A stretch of 64,000 nt of DNA from Candidatus Thorarchaeota archaeon (GCA_011364985.1 RDOC01000003.1:62001-126000), one strand, 5' to 3'. Positions 50,890 to 61,319 are shown, counted from the first letter of the stretch. The notes: generated by a model not told the origin, from the letters alone. Numbers and translations: made by a program.

Positions 50890-52167
50890 ATGAAGAAAGC
50901 TGCTCTACTTGCCGCTGGAGAATCCACACGGATGCTGCCACTATCAGCATATAGACCAAAACATCTTCTCCCAGTTGCAGGAAAACCCATGATTTTTCAT
51001 ATTCTTGAGGCTCTAAGAAACGCCGGGATAACAGAAGTTCTAATCATTCATGGATACCATGCCGAAGACCTGCAGCAAGCAGTTGATGTGGAGGAGTGGG
51101 GTACACTTACTGTGCATTATGCCTTGCAAAAAGAACGCAAGGGTACTGCACATGCCGCAGGTCATGCCAAGGAGTTTGCCGGAGATGATGATATACTCCT
51201 GATGAATGGCGATATATTGGTTGGTCCGGATGCATTCTCTGGTCTGATTCGGAGACACAGGAGTTCCAATGCTGAAGTCACCTTGTCGGTCTATCCAATA
51301 GAAAACCCTTCTGCATATGGTATCGTTGCTGTTAAAGACGGAATGGCAGTAGAGCTCATTGAAAAACCAAGCTCGGATCAACTTGTAAGCAACCTTGTCA
51401 ATGCAGGAATATACGCCGTAGGAAGAGGGCTTTTTGATGCAATCGAAGAGACAGGCCTATCGAAAAGAGGCGAGTACGAAATAACCGACTCGCTCAGGAT
51501 GCTAATTGAACAAGGAAAAGTCGCATCCTATACGATTTCATCATGGTGGACCGATATCGGAAAGCCCTGGGACCTGCTTGATGCCAACAAGATGCTGCTG
51601 GAGGGAGAAGAGAAGAGAATCTCAGGCACCGTAGAAGAAGGCGCCGTTGTCAAGGGAAATGTAGTCATTGAAGCAGGGGCAATTGTCAGAAGTGGAGCTT
51701 ATATTGAAGGCCCAGTCTTTATAGGTCATAATGCCACTATAGGGCCGAATTGCTATCTACGTCCATATAGTTGCTTGCTAGAAGGAGTAAAAGTGGGAAA
51801 TGCATGTGAAGTGAAGAACTCTATCATCATGGAGAGATCAAGTATAGGTCATCTCTCCTACGTTGGTGACTCGATTATTGGACAGGATGTGAACTTCGGA
51901 GCTGGAACCATAACGGCGAATCTGAGACATGACAATAAGGCAGTTAACGTGACTGTAAAGGGTCAAAGGGTCAGCTCCGGACACAGAAAACTTGGTGCCA
52001 TTATTGGGGACAACGTGAAGACTGGAATTGGCACTTTATTGTCCACAGGTGTGATCTTACACCAAGGAGCCAAAACGGGACCAGGCGTGATTGTAACAAA
52101 GAACATTGGCCCCAACAAACTTGTCCTTGCCAAACAGTCTCAAGAAGAGATCGATTATTCGGTCTGA
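50890..52167 (+). CDS. Bifunctional sugar-1-phosphate nucleotidylyltransferase/acetyltransferase (GlmU-like)
   Basis: Two-domain enzyme making a UDP- or dTDP-sugar such as UDP-GlcNAc. 425 residues. LLAAGESTRMLPLSAYRPKHLLPVAGKPM is the nucleotidyltransferase signature; LLMNGDILV the metal-binding aspartate. From about 245 a left-handed beta helix (VVIEAGAIVRSGAYIEGPVFIGHNATIGPNCYLRPYSC) and HRKLGAIIGDNVKTGIG follow. May supply the GPT-family transferase (inference). Confidence 0.9.
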   Translation: MKKAALLAAGESTRMLPLSAYRPKHLLPVAGKPMIFHILEALRNAGITEVLIIHGYHAEDLQQAVDVEEWGTLTVHYALQKERKGTAHAAGHAKEFAGDDDILLMNGDILVGPDAFSGLIRRHRSSNAEVTLSVYPIENPSAYGIVAVKDGMAVELIEKPSSDQLVSNLVNAGIYAVGRGLFDAIEETGLSKRGEYEITDSLRMLIEQGKVASYTISSWWTDIGKPWDLLDANKMLLEGEEKRISGTVEEGAVVKGNVVIEAGAIVRSGAYIEGPVFIGHNATIGPNCYLRPYSCLLEGVKVGNACEVKNSIIMERSSIGHLSYVGDSIIGQDVNFGAGTITANLRHDNKAVNVTVKGQRVSSGHRKLGAIIGDNVKTGIGTLLSTGVILHQGAKTGPGVIVTKNIGPNKLVLAKQSQEEIDYSV

Positions 52168-53752
52168 TAGGAGGATCTATTCTCTTTATAATGATGGAAA
52201 GTATATCAGGAAAGAGGAGCCAGCTTTGTCCCAGTCCTTTCTGAGGGAATACAATACCATTGTCAAGGATCCAAGGTTAGTTGACATTCTGGTTGGATAC
52301 TGCTATCCATCCACTTATAGGGCTGGCATGACCAGTTTAGCAACTCATCTTTTTTATCGGATTCTGAATTCGAGAGAAGATGTATCCTGTGAAAGATACT
52401 TCAGATTTGACACGAAATCCCCAATTCATTCTATTGAAACCTCTAGACACCTGAAAGAAAATCATCTTGTTACATTCTCATTAACATGGGAAGAGGATAT
52501 CGTGCATCTTATTCAAATGCTTGAGAAAAGTGCCATTGATCCATCTGCAAATAAGAGGAGAGACCAAGACCCAATAGTCGTAGTGGGTGGACCAGTCCCA
52601 AGTGCAAATCCCGAACCCTTCGTAGACTTTGTGGATGCTTTTGTTATAGGTGAAGGAGACCTTGTCATCAATCATATCATTGACGTGATGAAAGAGTCTT
52701 CAACTCGGGCTCATGCTCTTGAATTGCTTTCAGGTATACCAGGAGTTTATGTCCCCTCAGCAAATCCAACCTCCATAAAACACCTAATCATAGACAGAAT
52801 CGACGATCTGCTGTATCCGGTAGCGCAGATTATTCCAGATGTTCCCGAAGGCTCTAAGCTGGAACCTGTCTTTGGAAAATCATTCTTGCTGGAAGTGACA
52901 AGGGGATGTGGCCATTCGTGCCGATTCTGTTTGGTAGGGCACATTTGCAGACCAAGAAGAGCAAGGACATTCTCCCGACTGATGCAAATAGTGGAAGAGG
53001 GGATTGAGAATACGCCTGTCGACAAAGTGTCTTTGATAGGGTCGTCTCTAGGAGATATAGATCAGATTGCAGAGCTATCATCATGGATTGTGAATAAGAA
53101 TCTAGAACTTTCGGCTCCATCCCTAAGGGCTGACACTGTGACCTTCGAGCTTCTTAGCACACTCGTTAAGGGTGGACAGAGAACACTGACTATTGCTCCT
53201 GAAACGGGCTCTGAACGACTTCGGAAGATTGTAGGAAAAGGACTCTCGGATGCGGAAATTGAGCATGCAGTCATGCTGGCATCGGAAACAGGGTATAAAT
53301 CGGTCAAGCTCTATTTCATTATTGGGCTTCCAGAGGAGAGTCAGGACGATATCATTGCAATAGCTGACATGACCAAACGTTTGGCAAGGAAGTCCGGTTT
53401 GAGAATAACCGCGAGTATTAGTCCCTTTGTCCCCAAAGCGCGGACAAGATGGGAACGTGAAGTGCAACAATCAGTAGAAGTGCTGCGCAAGAAAGCTGGA
53501 ATCATTGAGAAGGAGCTTCGAAATCATCCTAATGCAGTAATGGAAAGCTCGGATCCAAGAAATGCAAGGATTCAGGCTGCCCTTTCAATTGGGGCTAGAG
53601 ATCTAGGTCGTGTTATTGTTTTAGCCGCCAAATATGGAGGACTCGGTGGCTGGCGACGAGCAGAAAAGGAGACAAAGGTAGCATTCTTTTCAATTGCAAA
53701 TGATCCAAATCGAAAAGATGATGCCCTGCCTTGGTCATTTATTACTCACTAG
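52106..53752 (+). CDS. Radical SAM protein with N-terminal B12-binding-like region; start uncertain
   Basis: 548 residues in the track. TRGCGHSCRFCLVGHICRPRRARTFSRL contains C-x3-C-x2-C for the cluster; the front part VDILVGYCYPSTYRAGMTSLATHLFYRIL resembles the cobalamin-binding-like domain of the archaeal B12-radical SAM group. The first in-frame TTGs (52106, 52121, 52127) lie within the GlmU-like gene, while a GGAGG at 52170-52174 follows its stop but has no in-frame standard start after it. The true N-terminus may be near 52175. Reaction unknown. Confidence 0.85.
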   Translation: MAPTNLSLPNSLKKRSIIRSDRRIYSLYNDGKYIRKEEPALSQSFLREYNTIVKDPRLVDILVGYCYPSTYRAGMTSLATHLFYRILNSREDVSCERYFRFDTKSPIHSIETSRHLKENHLVTFSLTWEEDIVHLIQMLEKSAIDPSANKRRDQDPIVVVGGPVPSANPEPFVDFVDAFVIGEGDLVINHIIDVMKESSTRAHALELLSGIPGVYVPSANPTSIKHLIIDRIDDLLYPVAQIIPDVPEGSKLEPVFGKSFLLEVTRGCGHSCRFCLVGHICRPRRARTFSRLMQIVEEGIENTPVDKVSLIGSSLGDIDQIAELSSWIVNKNLELSAPSLRADTVTFELLSTLVKGGQRTLTIAPETGSERLRKIVGKGLSDAEIEHAVMLASETGYKSVKLYFIIGLPEESQDDIIAIADMTKRLARKSGLRITASISPFVPKARTRWEREVQQSVEVLRKKAGIIEKELRNHPNAVMESSDPRNARIQAALSIGARDLGRVIVLAAKYGGLGGWRRAEKETKVAFFSIANDPNRKDDALPWSFITH

Positions 53753-53854
53753 CCAGAAAAGGTCATCTTGACTAAGGTTATAAGAGAGATAAACGAGAAT
53801 AGCATGCAAATTGCCCCCAGACTGGTCATGGTGTAATTGAACTGGTGGTATCTC

Positions 53855-54196
53855 ATGACTGATGATGATTTCGAAAAAGAATTCCCAGCACTCGCAGAAG
53901 AAATGGCAAGGGGAACCACCAGAACCCACAGAATCGATGGTGTTCGCACAATGTCCGATGAAGCAGATCAGCCTGACGACAAAGAAACTTTCATGCCAAA
54001 TATTATAGATTACATTCGACGTTGTGATACAGTCAACCAAGCACTTGAGATTGTGGAATATATGCTGAAACGAGAAGAAATCAGCAGCATGAAGGCCAAA
54101 GAGATTAAGGCGCAGCTGAAGCGGGACGGTTTGAGAAGCTTTGGAACCAAGAAGGAGAAAGGGCATTACCTCCATCATGGGTTAGAAGAAGAATAG
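53855..54196 (+). CDS. DUF2095 family protein
   Basis: ATG 53855 (MTDDDFEKEFPALAEEMARGTTRTHRIDGVRT) with GGTGG just upstream is preferred to the track's 53837. 113 residues. FMPNIIDYIRRCDTVNQALEIVEYMLKREEISSMKAKEIKAQLKRDGLRSFGTKKEKGHY matches the archaeal DUF2095 pattern. Function not known. The following 244 bases before atpB hold no gene I can support. Confidence 0.82.
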   Translation: MTDDDFEKEFPALAEEMARGTTRTHRIDGVRTMSDEADQPDDKETFMPNIIDYIRRCDTVNQALEIVEYMLKREEISSMKAKEIKAQLKRDGLRSFGTKKEKGHYLHHGLEEE

Positions 54197-54440
54197 GTTG
54201 ACCCCAAGACAACCTGCAGCACTTCAACCAGTGCTCAGTTCTTTTGATACATCTTCAATCCACTTCTTACGATGAAAGGCCTTTGCTAAATCTTCGGACT
54301 GGGAGGCGAAATGAAGTCTTTACAACAGGAAGTATCCGTTCTGGCTGTGCGCTTCTTTTTTCCACAGCTAGTAAGAACTGATATCTTCATCAACAATCAT
54401 AGAGAAAAACAGCTAATCTCAGTGTTCTCTCATTCAAGAC

Positions 54441-55853
54441 CTACATGAACATGTATATTCCGCGTTCCTTCGCCCAAGAAATGGTTGAGGGGTCACATCT
54501 TTTCAGTTCACGCTCTGGAAACTCGCTAAGTAGATTCCATCCAAGGTCAAGGGTCTGCTCAAAGGAGCGATCTTCGTGTTCACCTTGACCGATAAATTCC
54601 TGTTCGAATCTATCAGCAAACTTCAGATATTTCTGATCGCGGTCCGTCAGAGCTTCGGATCCTACAACAGCAACTAGGTCCCTAAGATCAATACCTTCGG
54701 AATAGGCATAGTAGAGCTGGGCCTGAACTTCTTTGTGATCAAAGCGGGTCATTCCCTCACCGATTCCTTCTTTCATGAGCCTGCTTAGCGATGGACCAGG
54801 ATCAATAGGAGGAAAAATTCCTCGTCTATGAAGTCCTCTACTTAATGGTAGCTGACCTTCGGTTATGTACCCTGTTAGATCCGGGATTGGATGAGTCATA
54901 TCATCTTGGGGCATAGATAGGATGGGCATCTGGGTAATTGTGCCTTTACGGCCGTTGATTCGTCCAGCCCGTTCGTAGATGAGGCTGAGATCAGTGTAGA
55001 GATAGCCGGGGTAACCACGTCGACCAGGCACTTCCGACCTGGCTGCGCTAATCTCTCTTAATGCCTCTGCGTAGTTGGTCATATCAGTCAAGACAACCAA
55101 GACATGCATATCAGCTTGGTAGGCAAGATACTCCGCGGTTGTGAGAGCCGCCCGGGGGGTAATTATTCGCTCTATGGCAGGGTCATTGGCAAGATTAAGG
55201 AAAAGGGTGGTATGTTCCAAAGCCCCAGTTTCCTCAAATGACTTCATGAAATACTGTGCTTCGGTGGCAGTTATTCCCATGGCAGCGAATACAATAGCAA
55301 ATTCACCCTCTTCCCCGGGAATCTTTGCTTGCCTAACAATCTGTGCAGCTATCCTATTGTGAGGCAAGCCGGATCCAGAGAAAATGGGCAACTTCTGTCC
55401 TCGGACAAGAGTGTTGAGTCCATCAATAACGGAAAGACCTGTTTGAATAGGTTGCCTTGGATATTGGCGAGCGTATGGGTTTATTGGTGACCCGTAGATG
55501 TCCCAATGGTCTTCAGCGGTGAGTTTTGGGCCCTTATCCAATGGATCGCCCGATCCATCCAGAACCCGTCCGAGAATCTCAGTAGAAACTGGAAGCTTAA
55601 GAGTTTCACCAGTGAATCTTACCGCGGTGACATCAGTATCAAGACCGCTTGTGCCCTCAAAGACTTGAATCACTGCGCGTCCGTGCCCTGTTTCAAGAAC
55701 GGTACCAGTAAGCAGTTCGCCATTTGGAGCACGGATTTTAACAACTTCATTGAACGTCACGTTGTGTGTGTTCTCTACCACAAGCAGTGGTCCACTGACG
55801 TCTGAAACAGTTCTATAAGAGATTGAAGACTCGCTGGACATATCAGAATCCAC
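54441..55853 (-). CDS. atpB: A/V-type ATP synthase subunit B
   Basis: Non-catalytic nucleotide-binding subunit of the soluble A1/V1 head. 470 residues. [17 protein letters not shown] near the start; [15 protein letters not shown] replaces a Walker [46 protein letters not shown] is the B-subunit signature. It is separated from atpA by a UDG gene and a membrane-protein gene, an unusual arrangement. Confidence 0.96.
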   Translation of the reverse strand: MDSDMSSESSISYRTVSDVSGPLLVVENTHNVTFNEVVKIRAPNGELLTGTVLETGHGRAVIQVFEGTSGLDTDVTAVRFTGETLKLPVSTEILGRVLDGSGDPLDKGPKLTAEDHWDIYGSPINPYARQYPRQPIQTGLSVIDGLNTLVRGQKLPIFSGSGLPHNRIAAQIVRQAKIPGEEGEFAIVFAAMGITATEAQYFMKSFEETGALEHTTLFLNLANDPAIERIITPRAALTTAEYLAYQADMHVLVVLTDMTNYAEALREISAARSEVPGRRGYPGYLYTDLSLIYERAGRINGRKGTITQMPILSMPQDDMTHPIPDLTGYITEGQLPLSRGLHRRGIFPPIDPGPSLSRLMKEGIGEGMTRFDHKEVQAQLYYAYSEGIDLRDLVAVVGSEALTDRDQKYLKFADRFEQEFIGQGEHEDRSFEQTLDLGWNLLSEFPERELKRCDPSTISWAKERGIYMFM

Positions 55854-55928
55854 CTCAGACGCTCTAATCAGTGGTATTCGGCTCGTATTGGTCCTTTTGT
55901 TTTAAGAGTTGTCGTGTGTATCCATGAA

Positions 55929-56447
55929 TCATATCCATGGGGCGATATGGAAAAAGGCTAGCACTGGCGCAAACATCAGAGCTCGTATGATAAGTGAATG
56001 ACCCCTAGACTTAAGGTCGTTGGACAAGGGTGTGAAATATAGAATTGCTCCAGCAAGGAAACATATAGCAGCGATCATATCCCCAATTAGCACAGTAATT
56101 CCAATGACTTCAGTATCAGTCATGCCGATGAAAGACAGCCAAGTACTTGTTGCACTTTCAATAGTGACCGTTTCCAGTCCAACTATCGATGCGAATAAAT
56201 CAAGTATGATTGGTCCGATAATATAGATCACCACGCCCATTGCTATCAGAGTTTTGCCTAATCCATCGCTTGCCCCAGTCACATAAACTATGAAACCTAC
56301 TAGGACAATAATCAAGTATCCACGTATGATGAACGCAAGCATGATATTGAGAGCCATTTCTAACAGATCAACAAATGGAGCAGGAAATGTCGGATCGAAG
56401 ACGATCTGCAAAACGGTTAGTAAAAGAACAGGATTGAACGGCTTCAC
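55929..56447 (-). CDS. Polytopic membrane protein of unknown function
   Basis: 172 residues with four to five hydrophobic helices (VLLLTVLQIVF; IIRGYLIIVLVGFIVYVTG; TLIAMGVVIYIIGPIIL; VIGITVLIGDMIAAICFLAGAILYF; ALMFAPVLAFF). Not an ATPase subunit I recognise. It lies between the UDG gene and atpB on the same strand. The helix GDMIAAICFLAGAILYFTPLSNDLKSRG resembles the second helix and basic loop of the 10009 protein loosely. Confidence 0.65.
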   Translation of the reverse strand: MKPFNPVLLLTVLQIVFDPTFPAPFVDLLEMALNIMLAFIIRGYLIIVLVGFIVYVTGASDGLGKTLIAMGVVIYIIGPIILDLFASIVGLETVTIESATSTWLSFIGMTDTEVIGITVLIGDMIAAICFLAGAILYFTPLSNDLKSRGHSLIIRALMFAPVLAFFHIAPWI

Positions 56448-56482
56448 ATTAAGCTGTCATAGCAAGGGCATTTAATCTCCAC

Positions 56483-57034
56483 TCAACTCAATTCTGCTCG
56501 TAGTTTCTCAAAGTCCGCTAGAATAACTTCCCTAGTTGAAGGAAATCTGAGAGCTGCAGCAGGGTGATATGTGATAAAGAACGTTCTTTCGTTTCCGTCA
56601 TAGAAGCGGCCATGAGCATCAGCCATTTTCCAAGGTCCAATCAGAGAAGAGACTGCAACTCCACCCAATAGCACAACCAGTTCAGGATCGATTATCTCCA
56701 ATTGTCTATCCAAATAGGGGAGACAAGCATCTATTTCGCTCTTTTTGGGAGTCCGATTGTTGGGAGGCCTTGATTTCAGAACGGATGTTATGAAGACCTC
56801 TTTTCTCGTAAGGCCAATTCCTTCTATCAGCTCGGTGAGAAGCTCACCTGAACGACCCACAAAAGGACGACCTAGCTTGTCTTCTTGTGCACCAGGGGCC
56901 TCTCCAACGAACATGATTTTTGCATCGACAGCCCCTTCGCCCGGTACTGCATTTGTACGAGTGGCATGAAGAGGGCATTCAGTGCAGTGAGCAATCATGG
57001 CATGCAGGTTTTCGAGTTCTTCAGTTGGTGTCAT
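56483..57034 (-). CDS. Family 4-like uracil-DNA glycosylase, one cluster cysteine absent
   Basis: Removes uracil from DNA. 183 residues. [50 protein letters not shown] is the family 4 N-region with the catalytic GEAPG motif, and [11 protein letters not shown] the C-terminal motif. Cluster cysteines seen: C17, C20 and one in IDACLPYL; the usual cysteine in the K-C-R-P-P stretch is serine here ([10 protein letters not shown]). So only three of four expected ligands are present. Lies between atpA and atpB. Confidence 0.9.
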   Translation of the reverse strand: MTPTEELENLHAMIAHCTECPLHATRTNAVPGEGAVDAKIMFVGEAPGAQEDKLGRPFVGRSGELLTELIEGIGLTRKEVFITSVLKSRPPNNRTPKKSEIDACLPYLDRQLEIIDPELVVLLGGVAVSSLIGPWKMADAHGRFYDGNERTFFITYHPAAALRFPSTREVILADFEKLRAELS

Positions 57035-57084
57035 TTCCAGAATATGTATGCATTCAGCATCAATAAACTCAGCTGTTCGACAGG

Positions 57085-58893
57085 TTATTGTAATGCATCT
57101 GGTCGAATAATACCAGACTCTGACAATTCTTGGAAAAGCGATTGGAACTCTAGTTCCATCTTTCGCTCAATAGCATCCATGGTCTTCTCATACCCATCCC
57201 ACGGTGCGATTTTCATTCGTGCAATGTTATCGAGGACACTGAACTCAAGAATTCGTCTAACCTGAGCGCCAATACTTACTGCCTCAGCCATCTTTTGGGC
57301 AAACCTGATTATGATACGCAGCATTCTGTAGGTTTTCTCTATGGGGCTGTATGTGTCAATTTCATGGATAGCACTTTGAGTAAGAAAATCCTCTTTGATC
57401 ATTCGAGCTGCTTCTAGCGTAGCACGTTCGGATTCCGGCAGAGCATCAGGACCGACAAGTTGCACAATCTCTCTAAGTTCCTGATCCTTCTGAAGGAGAG
57501 CCATGGCTTCGCGCACCAAGTCCGGCCAATCCGGTCCAAGATGTTTCTTATGCCACTCTTCCAGAGTTTCATGATAGAGAGAATAACTTGTCAGCGTATT
57601 AATGGCAGGAAAGAATCTTCTCGCTGCCAAGTCCTTGTCCAGAGCCCAGAACACCTTGACAATACGTAGAGTGGCTTGTGTTACTGGTTCGGAAAAGTCA
57701 CCACCTGGTGGTGAAACGGCACCGCAAATAGTTACTGAGCCCAACAGATCATTTGAGCCAAGTGTCTTTACGCGCCCTCCTCTCTCGTAGAACTGTGCGA
57801 GTCGAGAGCCCAGATATGCGGGATACCCCTCTTCCGAAGGAAGTTGTCCCAATCGACCAGAAATCTCTCTCAGAGCCTCCGCCCATCTTGAGGTAGAGTC
57901 CGCCATTAGTGCGACATCAAGGCCTTGGTCTCGAAAATACTCGGCGATAGTGACTGCGACATAAATGGATGCTTCTCTGGCAGCAACAGGCATATTTGAT
58001 GTATTCGCAATTAGTACTGTCCGTTCCATAAGAGGCCTACCTGTCTTAGGGTCCTTGAGATGTGGCCATTCCTCAAGAGCTTCAGTCATCTCATTACCTC
58101 TTTCTCCACAACCAACATAGATCACTACTTGAGCATCAGCCCACTTGGCAAATTGATGCAATGTGACTGTCTTGCCGGTTCCAAAGCCCCCCGGTATGGC
58201 ACCAGTGCCACCTTTTGCTTGAGGCATAAAGGTGTCGATGACACGTTGTCCAGTGAGTAGGGGCGTATCCATTGGTGCGCGTTCCTTGAAGGACCGCCCT
58301 ATCCGCACAGGAGTCTTTTGTAGCATTCTCACATCGTGAATGTCCCCAAGACTATCTTTCACCCTGCAGATGGTTTCGACTATCGTATATTCTCCAGATG
58401 GGACAATCTCTACAATCTCACCTTCCACACCATGAGGAATGAGAATACGAGAAGTGATTATGCTAGTTTCAGGAACCTCACCAATGATATCACCTGGTTT
58501 GACCTTTGTGCCAGCTTTCACGATAGGATTCAATTTCCATTTTTTCTCTTTGTCAAGACCCTCTACTGCTAGACCTCTTGATATGAAATCACCTGAAATG
58601 TTTCTTAGTTCAGGAAGAGGTCTTTGAATGCCATCATAAATAGAGCCCAGGAGACCAGGGCCTAGCTCAACTGACAAAGAATCACCTGTAGCAGCTACTG
58701 GCTCCCCAGGAGCCAGACCAGATGTCTCTTCGTAGCATTGAACTGTGCAGGTATCTTCAGCGACTTCAATGACTTCTCCAATAAGCTGCTGCCGACCAAC
58801 GCGGACTACTTCATACATACGTACGGATGGAAGTCCTTCACATCTTACAACAGGTCCAGCAATGCTCTGAATTCTACCTGTGTCCTTATTCAT
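57085..58893 (-). CDS. atpA: A/V-type ATP synthase catalytic subunit A
   Basis: Catalytic subunit of the A1 head. 602 residues. GPVVRCEGLPSVRMYEVVRVG starts the barrel; the long insertion region contains EVPETSIITSRILIPHG; GAIPGGFGTGKTVTLHQFAKWADAQVVIYVGCGERGNEM is the Walker A region; [46 protein letters not shown] follows. Preceded by atpF. Confidence 0.97.
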   Translation of the reverse strand: MNKDTGRIQSIAGPVVRCEGLPSVRMYEVVRVGRQQLIGEVIEVAEDTCTVQCYEETSGLAPGEPVAATGDSLSVELGPGLLGSIYDGIQRPLPELRNISGDFISRGLAVEGLDKEKKWKLNPIVKAGTKVKPGDIIGEVPETSIITSRILIPHGVEGEIVEIVPSGEYTIVETICRVKDSLGDIHDVRMLQKTPVRIGRSFKERAPMDTPLLTGQRVIDTFMPQAKGGTGAIPGGFGTGKTVTLHQFAKWADAQVVIYVGCGERGNEMTEALEEWPHLKDPKTGRPLMERTVLIANTSNMPVAAREASIYVAVTIAEYFRDQGLDVALMADSTSRWAEALREISGRLGQLPSEEGYPAYLGSRLAQFYERGGRVKTLGSNDLLGSVTICGAVSPPGGDFSEPVTQATLRIVKVFWALDKDLAARRFFPAINTLTSYSLYHETLEEWHKKHLGPDWPDLVREAMALLQKDQELREIVQLVGPDALPESERATLEAARMIKEDFLTQSAIHEIDTYSPIEKTYRMLRIIIRFAQKMAEAVSIGAQVRRILEFSVLDNIARMKIAPWDGYEKTMDAIERKMELEFQSLFQELSESGIIRPDALQ

Positions 58894-58920
58894 GATTGTC
58901 TTGCTCCACGATTGGATGAA

Positions 58921-59244
58921 TTAGATATTGATTTCTATGCCTACGGCCCTTCGAATCAATTCTTTCAATACAGTCTCGTAAGTCCCTCTCGAACCGGTCC
59001 TGTCCGGGATTAGCAAAATAACGGGGACCGGAGCTGCGGATAGCTCAATTATGGTATCCTCAACAGGTTTTGCCAAGAATTCTGTTATGATTATGAGCCC
59101 GGTTGTTGGGTCGCGAAAATGTCTAACAAGCATTTCACGAGTTTCGTCGGGGGATTTGCAGATATATGCGTCCTTTGCACCTGCCATCTGAAAGCCAGTT
59201 ACTGTGTCGTTGTCCCCAATTACAACAATTTTGTTACTGACCAT
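58921..59244 (-). CDS. atpF: A/V-type ATP synthase subunit F
   Basis: Small central-stalk subunit. ATG 59244 (MVSNKIVVIGDNDTVTGFQMAGAKDAYICKSPDE) with AAGGAG eight bases upstream is preferred to the track's 59268, giving 107 residues. ITEFLAKPVEDTIIELSAAPVPVILLIPD is typical of subunit F. First gene seen of the ATPase group on this strand; subunits E, C, I, K and D are not in the window. Confidence 0.92.
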   Translation of the reverse strand: MVSNKIVVIGDNDTVTGFQMAGAKDAYICKSPDETREMLVRHFRDPTTGLIIITEFLAKPVEDTIIELSAAPVPVILLIPDRTGSRGTYETVLKELIRRAVGIEINI

Positions 59245-59351
59245 ATTAGCATCTCCTTGGGTCGACACCCCGTCCGATTCATCTCGTTGCGGTGGTGCTT
59301 AAGATGTGTGCTAAATAAGGTTTGCATCCAGTCTTGAATCATACTGGACTG

Positions 59352-59843
59352 TCAACGCGATTCAGTGAATTGAGCAATGATTTCATCATCTCCGATTATT
59401 GTCCAGCAGTAGTGGCATTTCAGTGAAACTGGTTCCTTTGTAGTCACCTTATACTTGGGGGTAATGGGCTCGCGCTCCTTGTTTGTGACGCATCGCTGGT
59501 TGGGGCATGTTATAACATCAACGATAGTTTCCGGAAGCTGCACATGATTCTTTTTCGTAACCTTGCCATCCTCGATTAGATTGATGGTTGCTTCAGGAGC
59601 AACAAGCGCAATTCTGGCAACTTCTCGCTCCTCAAGAAGACGCTTCTCAAGCTTGACAATGTCCTTCCGCCCAATCTTTGAACTAGTGATATTCATTGCA
59701 ATTGTGATTACGCTTCCTTCTCTACCAGTAATGCCAAGTATCTTGAGAACATCAAGCGCATGGCCAGCCCTTATGTGGTCAATAACTGTTCCTGCATCGA
59801 TCTTGACGACTCTGATTCCTTCAACCTTCTGTCGCTCATCCAT
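59352..59843 (-). CDS. pyrI: Aspartate carbamoyltransferase regulatory chain
   Basis: Zinc-binding regulatory subunit of ATCase in pyrimidine synthesis. The likely start is ATG 59843 (MDERQKVEGIRVVKIDAGTVIDHIRAGHALDVLKILGI), giving 163 residues; the track extends into an N-terminal leader. The nucleotide-binding domain is followed by a zinc domain with CPNQRC and LKCHYC. pyrB itself is not in the window. It is divergent from the SRP54 gene across about 130 bases. Confidence 0.93.
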   Translation of the reverse strand: MDERQKVEGIRVVKIDAGTVIDHIRAGHALDVLKILGITGREGSVITIAMNITSSKIGRKDIVKLEKRLLEEREVARIALVAPEATINLIEDGKVTKKNHVQLPETIVDVITCPNQRCVTNKEREPITPKYKVTTKEPVSLKCHYCWTIIGDDEIIAQFTESR

Positions 59844-59975
59844 TGATATCATCTGGGTGACAGGCAAGATGAAAATCAGTTTTATCCCTTGTGTCAAGTA
59901 TCTTGGAACTCCTTCGAAGCGAAGCTTGATATGGAGAACCATCCTGAAGCTTCCAAGTCAACATGGTGATTGCCA

Positions 59976-61319
59976 TTGGTTCTAGAAGGTCTAGGAAAAT
60001 CACTCAACTCTGCTCTAAAAAGACTCTTTGGAGCTGCTGTTATCGACGAAGATCTTGTCAAGGAATTGGCTAAAGACATCCAGCGCGCCCTGCTAGTGGC
60101 GGATGTCGATGTCAATCTTGTCATGGCAATCACAAAAAGAGTGGAGGAACAAGCTCTAGATGAGTCTCTACCAAGGGGTGTTTCACGAAGAGAGCATATC
60201 GTCAAGGTGGTTTGGGACACGCTCGCATGTTTTCTGGGCGAAAAAGCTGTTCCTCTCGTCATTGACCCAGGAAAACCAAATCTTGTAATGATGGTTGGGA
60301 TTCAAGGGTCGGGAAAGACAACGACTATCGGCAAACTTGCTCGTTACTACCAGAAACGTGGTATCAAGACCGGCGTGATATGTGCGGACAATTTCAGACC
60401 AGGAGCCTACAACCAGCTCAAACAGCTGGCCGAGAAGTCGAGTATTCCATTTTATGGAGATGAGGAACAAAAGGATGCCGTCAATCTAGCCAAGAAAGGG
60501 TTCGATGAGATGCGCAAGAAAGGCATCGAACTCATTCTGCTTGATACTTCTGGAAGACATCGAGAAGAAAAGGGTCTGATTAAGGAGATGAGAGATATCT
60601 CCAGATCAGTAAAACCCAAGGAGATCGTGATGGTTATTGATGGAACTCTTGGACAACAAGCAGGTGTCCAAGCAGCCGCCTTTAAGGAAGCGACGGATAT
60701 TGGGTCAATTATCGTAACAAAGCTAGATGGAAGTGCGAAGGGTGGTGGAGCTCTCTCTGCTGTTGCTGCAACTGGTGCACCTATCAAATTCATTGGCACT
60801 GGAGAATCGATGGATGCGATTGAACCATTCAATCCGACGAAATTCGCCGGGCGCCTTTTGGGTATGTCAGATATCCGTGGCCTCATTGACAAAGTGAGAG
60901 AAGCCCAAATCGATGTAGACGAAGATGTTACAATGCGTTTTATGAAAGGGCAGTTCTCACTAAACGACATGATGGTACAGCTGAAACAACTCAAGAAGAT
61001 GGGACCCATTGGGAAAGTAATGGAAATGCTTGGCCTGCAATACAAACTTCCGGATAATATGGCAGAAGTTCAGGAGGAGAATATGAAACGATGGGAAGTC
61101 ATCATGAACTCGATGACCAAGGAAGAGCGTGACAATCCAAAGATTATCAAATCTTCTCGTATTTCAAGAATTGCACAAGGCTCTGGAACAAGTTCAAGGG
61201 ATGTCCGTGACATGCTGAAGCAACATCAACAGATGCAGAAGATGATGAAACACATCGGAAAGCAACGCCGCGGAAGAAGAGGCGGTATTCCGGGTATTCC
61301 AGGACTGCCAGGGATGTAG
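59976..61319 (+). CDS. srp54: Signal recognition particle protein SRP54
   Basis: GTPase that binds signal peptides and 7S RNA. TTG 59976 (MVLEGLGKSLNSALKRL) with GGTGA six bases upstream is preferred to TTG 59970. About 447 residues. GIQGSGKTTTIGKLA is G1, DTSGRH is G3, TKLDGSAKGGGALS is G4-like, and a methionine-rich M domain follows (MVQLKQLKKMGPIGKVMEMLG, MLKQHQQMQKMMKHIGK). Confidence 0.96.
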   Translation: MVLEGLGKSLNSALKRLFGAAVIDEDLVKELAKDIQRALLVADVDVNLVMAITKRVEEQALDESLPRGVSRREHIVKVVWDTLACFLGEKAVPLVIDPGKPNLVMMVGIQGSGKTTTIGKLARYYQKRGIKTGVICADNFRPGAYNQLKQLAEKSSIPFYGDEEQKDAVNLAKKGFDEMRKKGIELILLDTSGRHREEKGLIKEMRDISRSVKPKEIVMVIDGTLGQQAGVQAAAFKEATDIGSIIVTKLDGSAKGGGALSAVAATGAPIKFIGTGESMDAIEPFNPTKFAGRLLGMSDIRGLIDKVREAQIDVDEDVTMRFMKGQFSLNDMMVQLKQLKKMGPIGKVMEMLGLQYKLPDNMAEVQEENMKRWEVIMNSMTKEERDNPKIIKSSRISRIAQGSGTSSRDVRDMLKQHQQMQKMMKHIGKQRRGRRGGIPGIPGLPGM

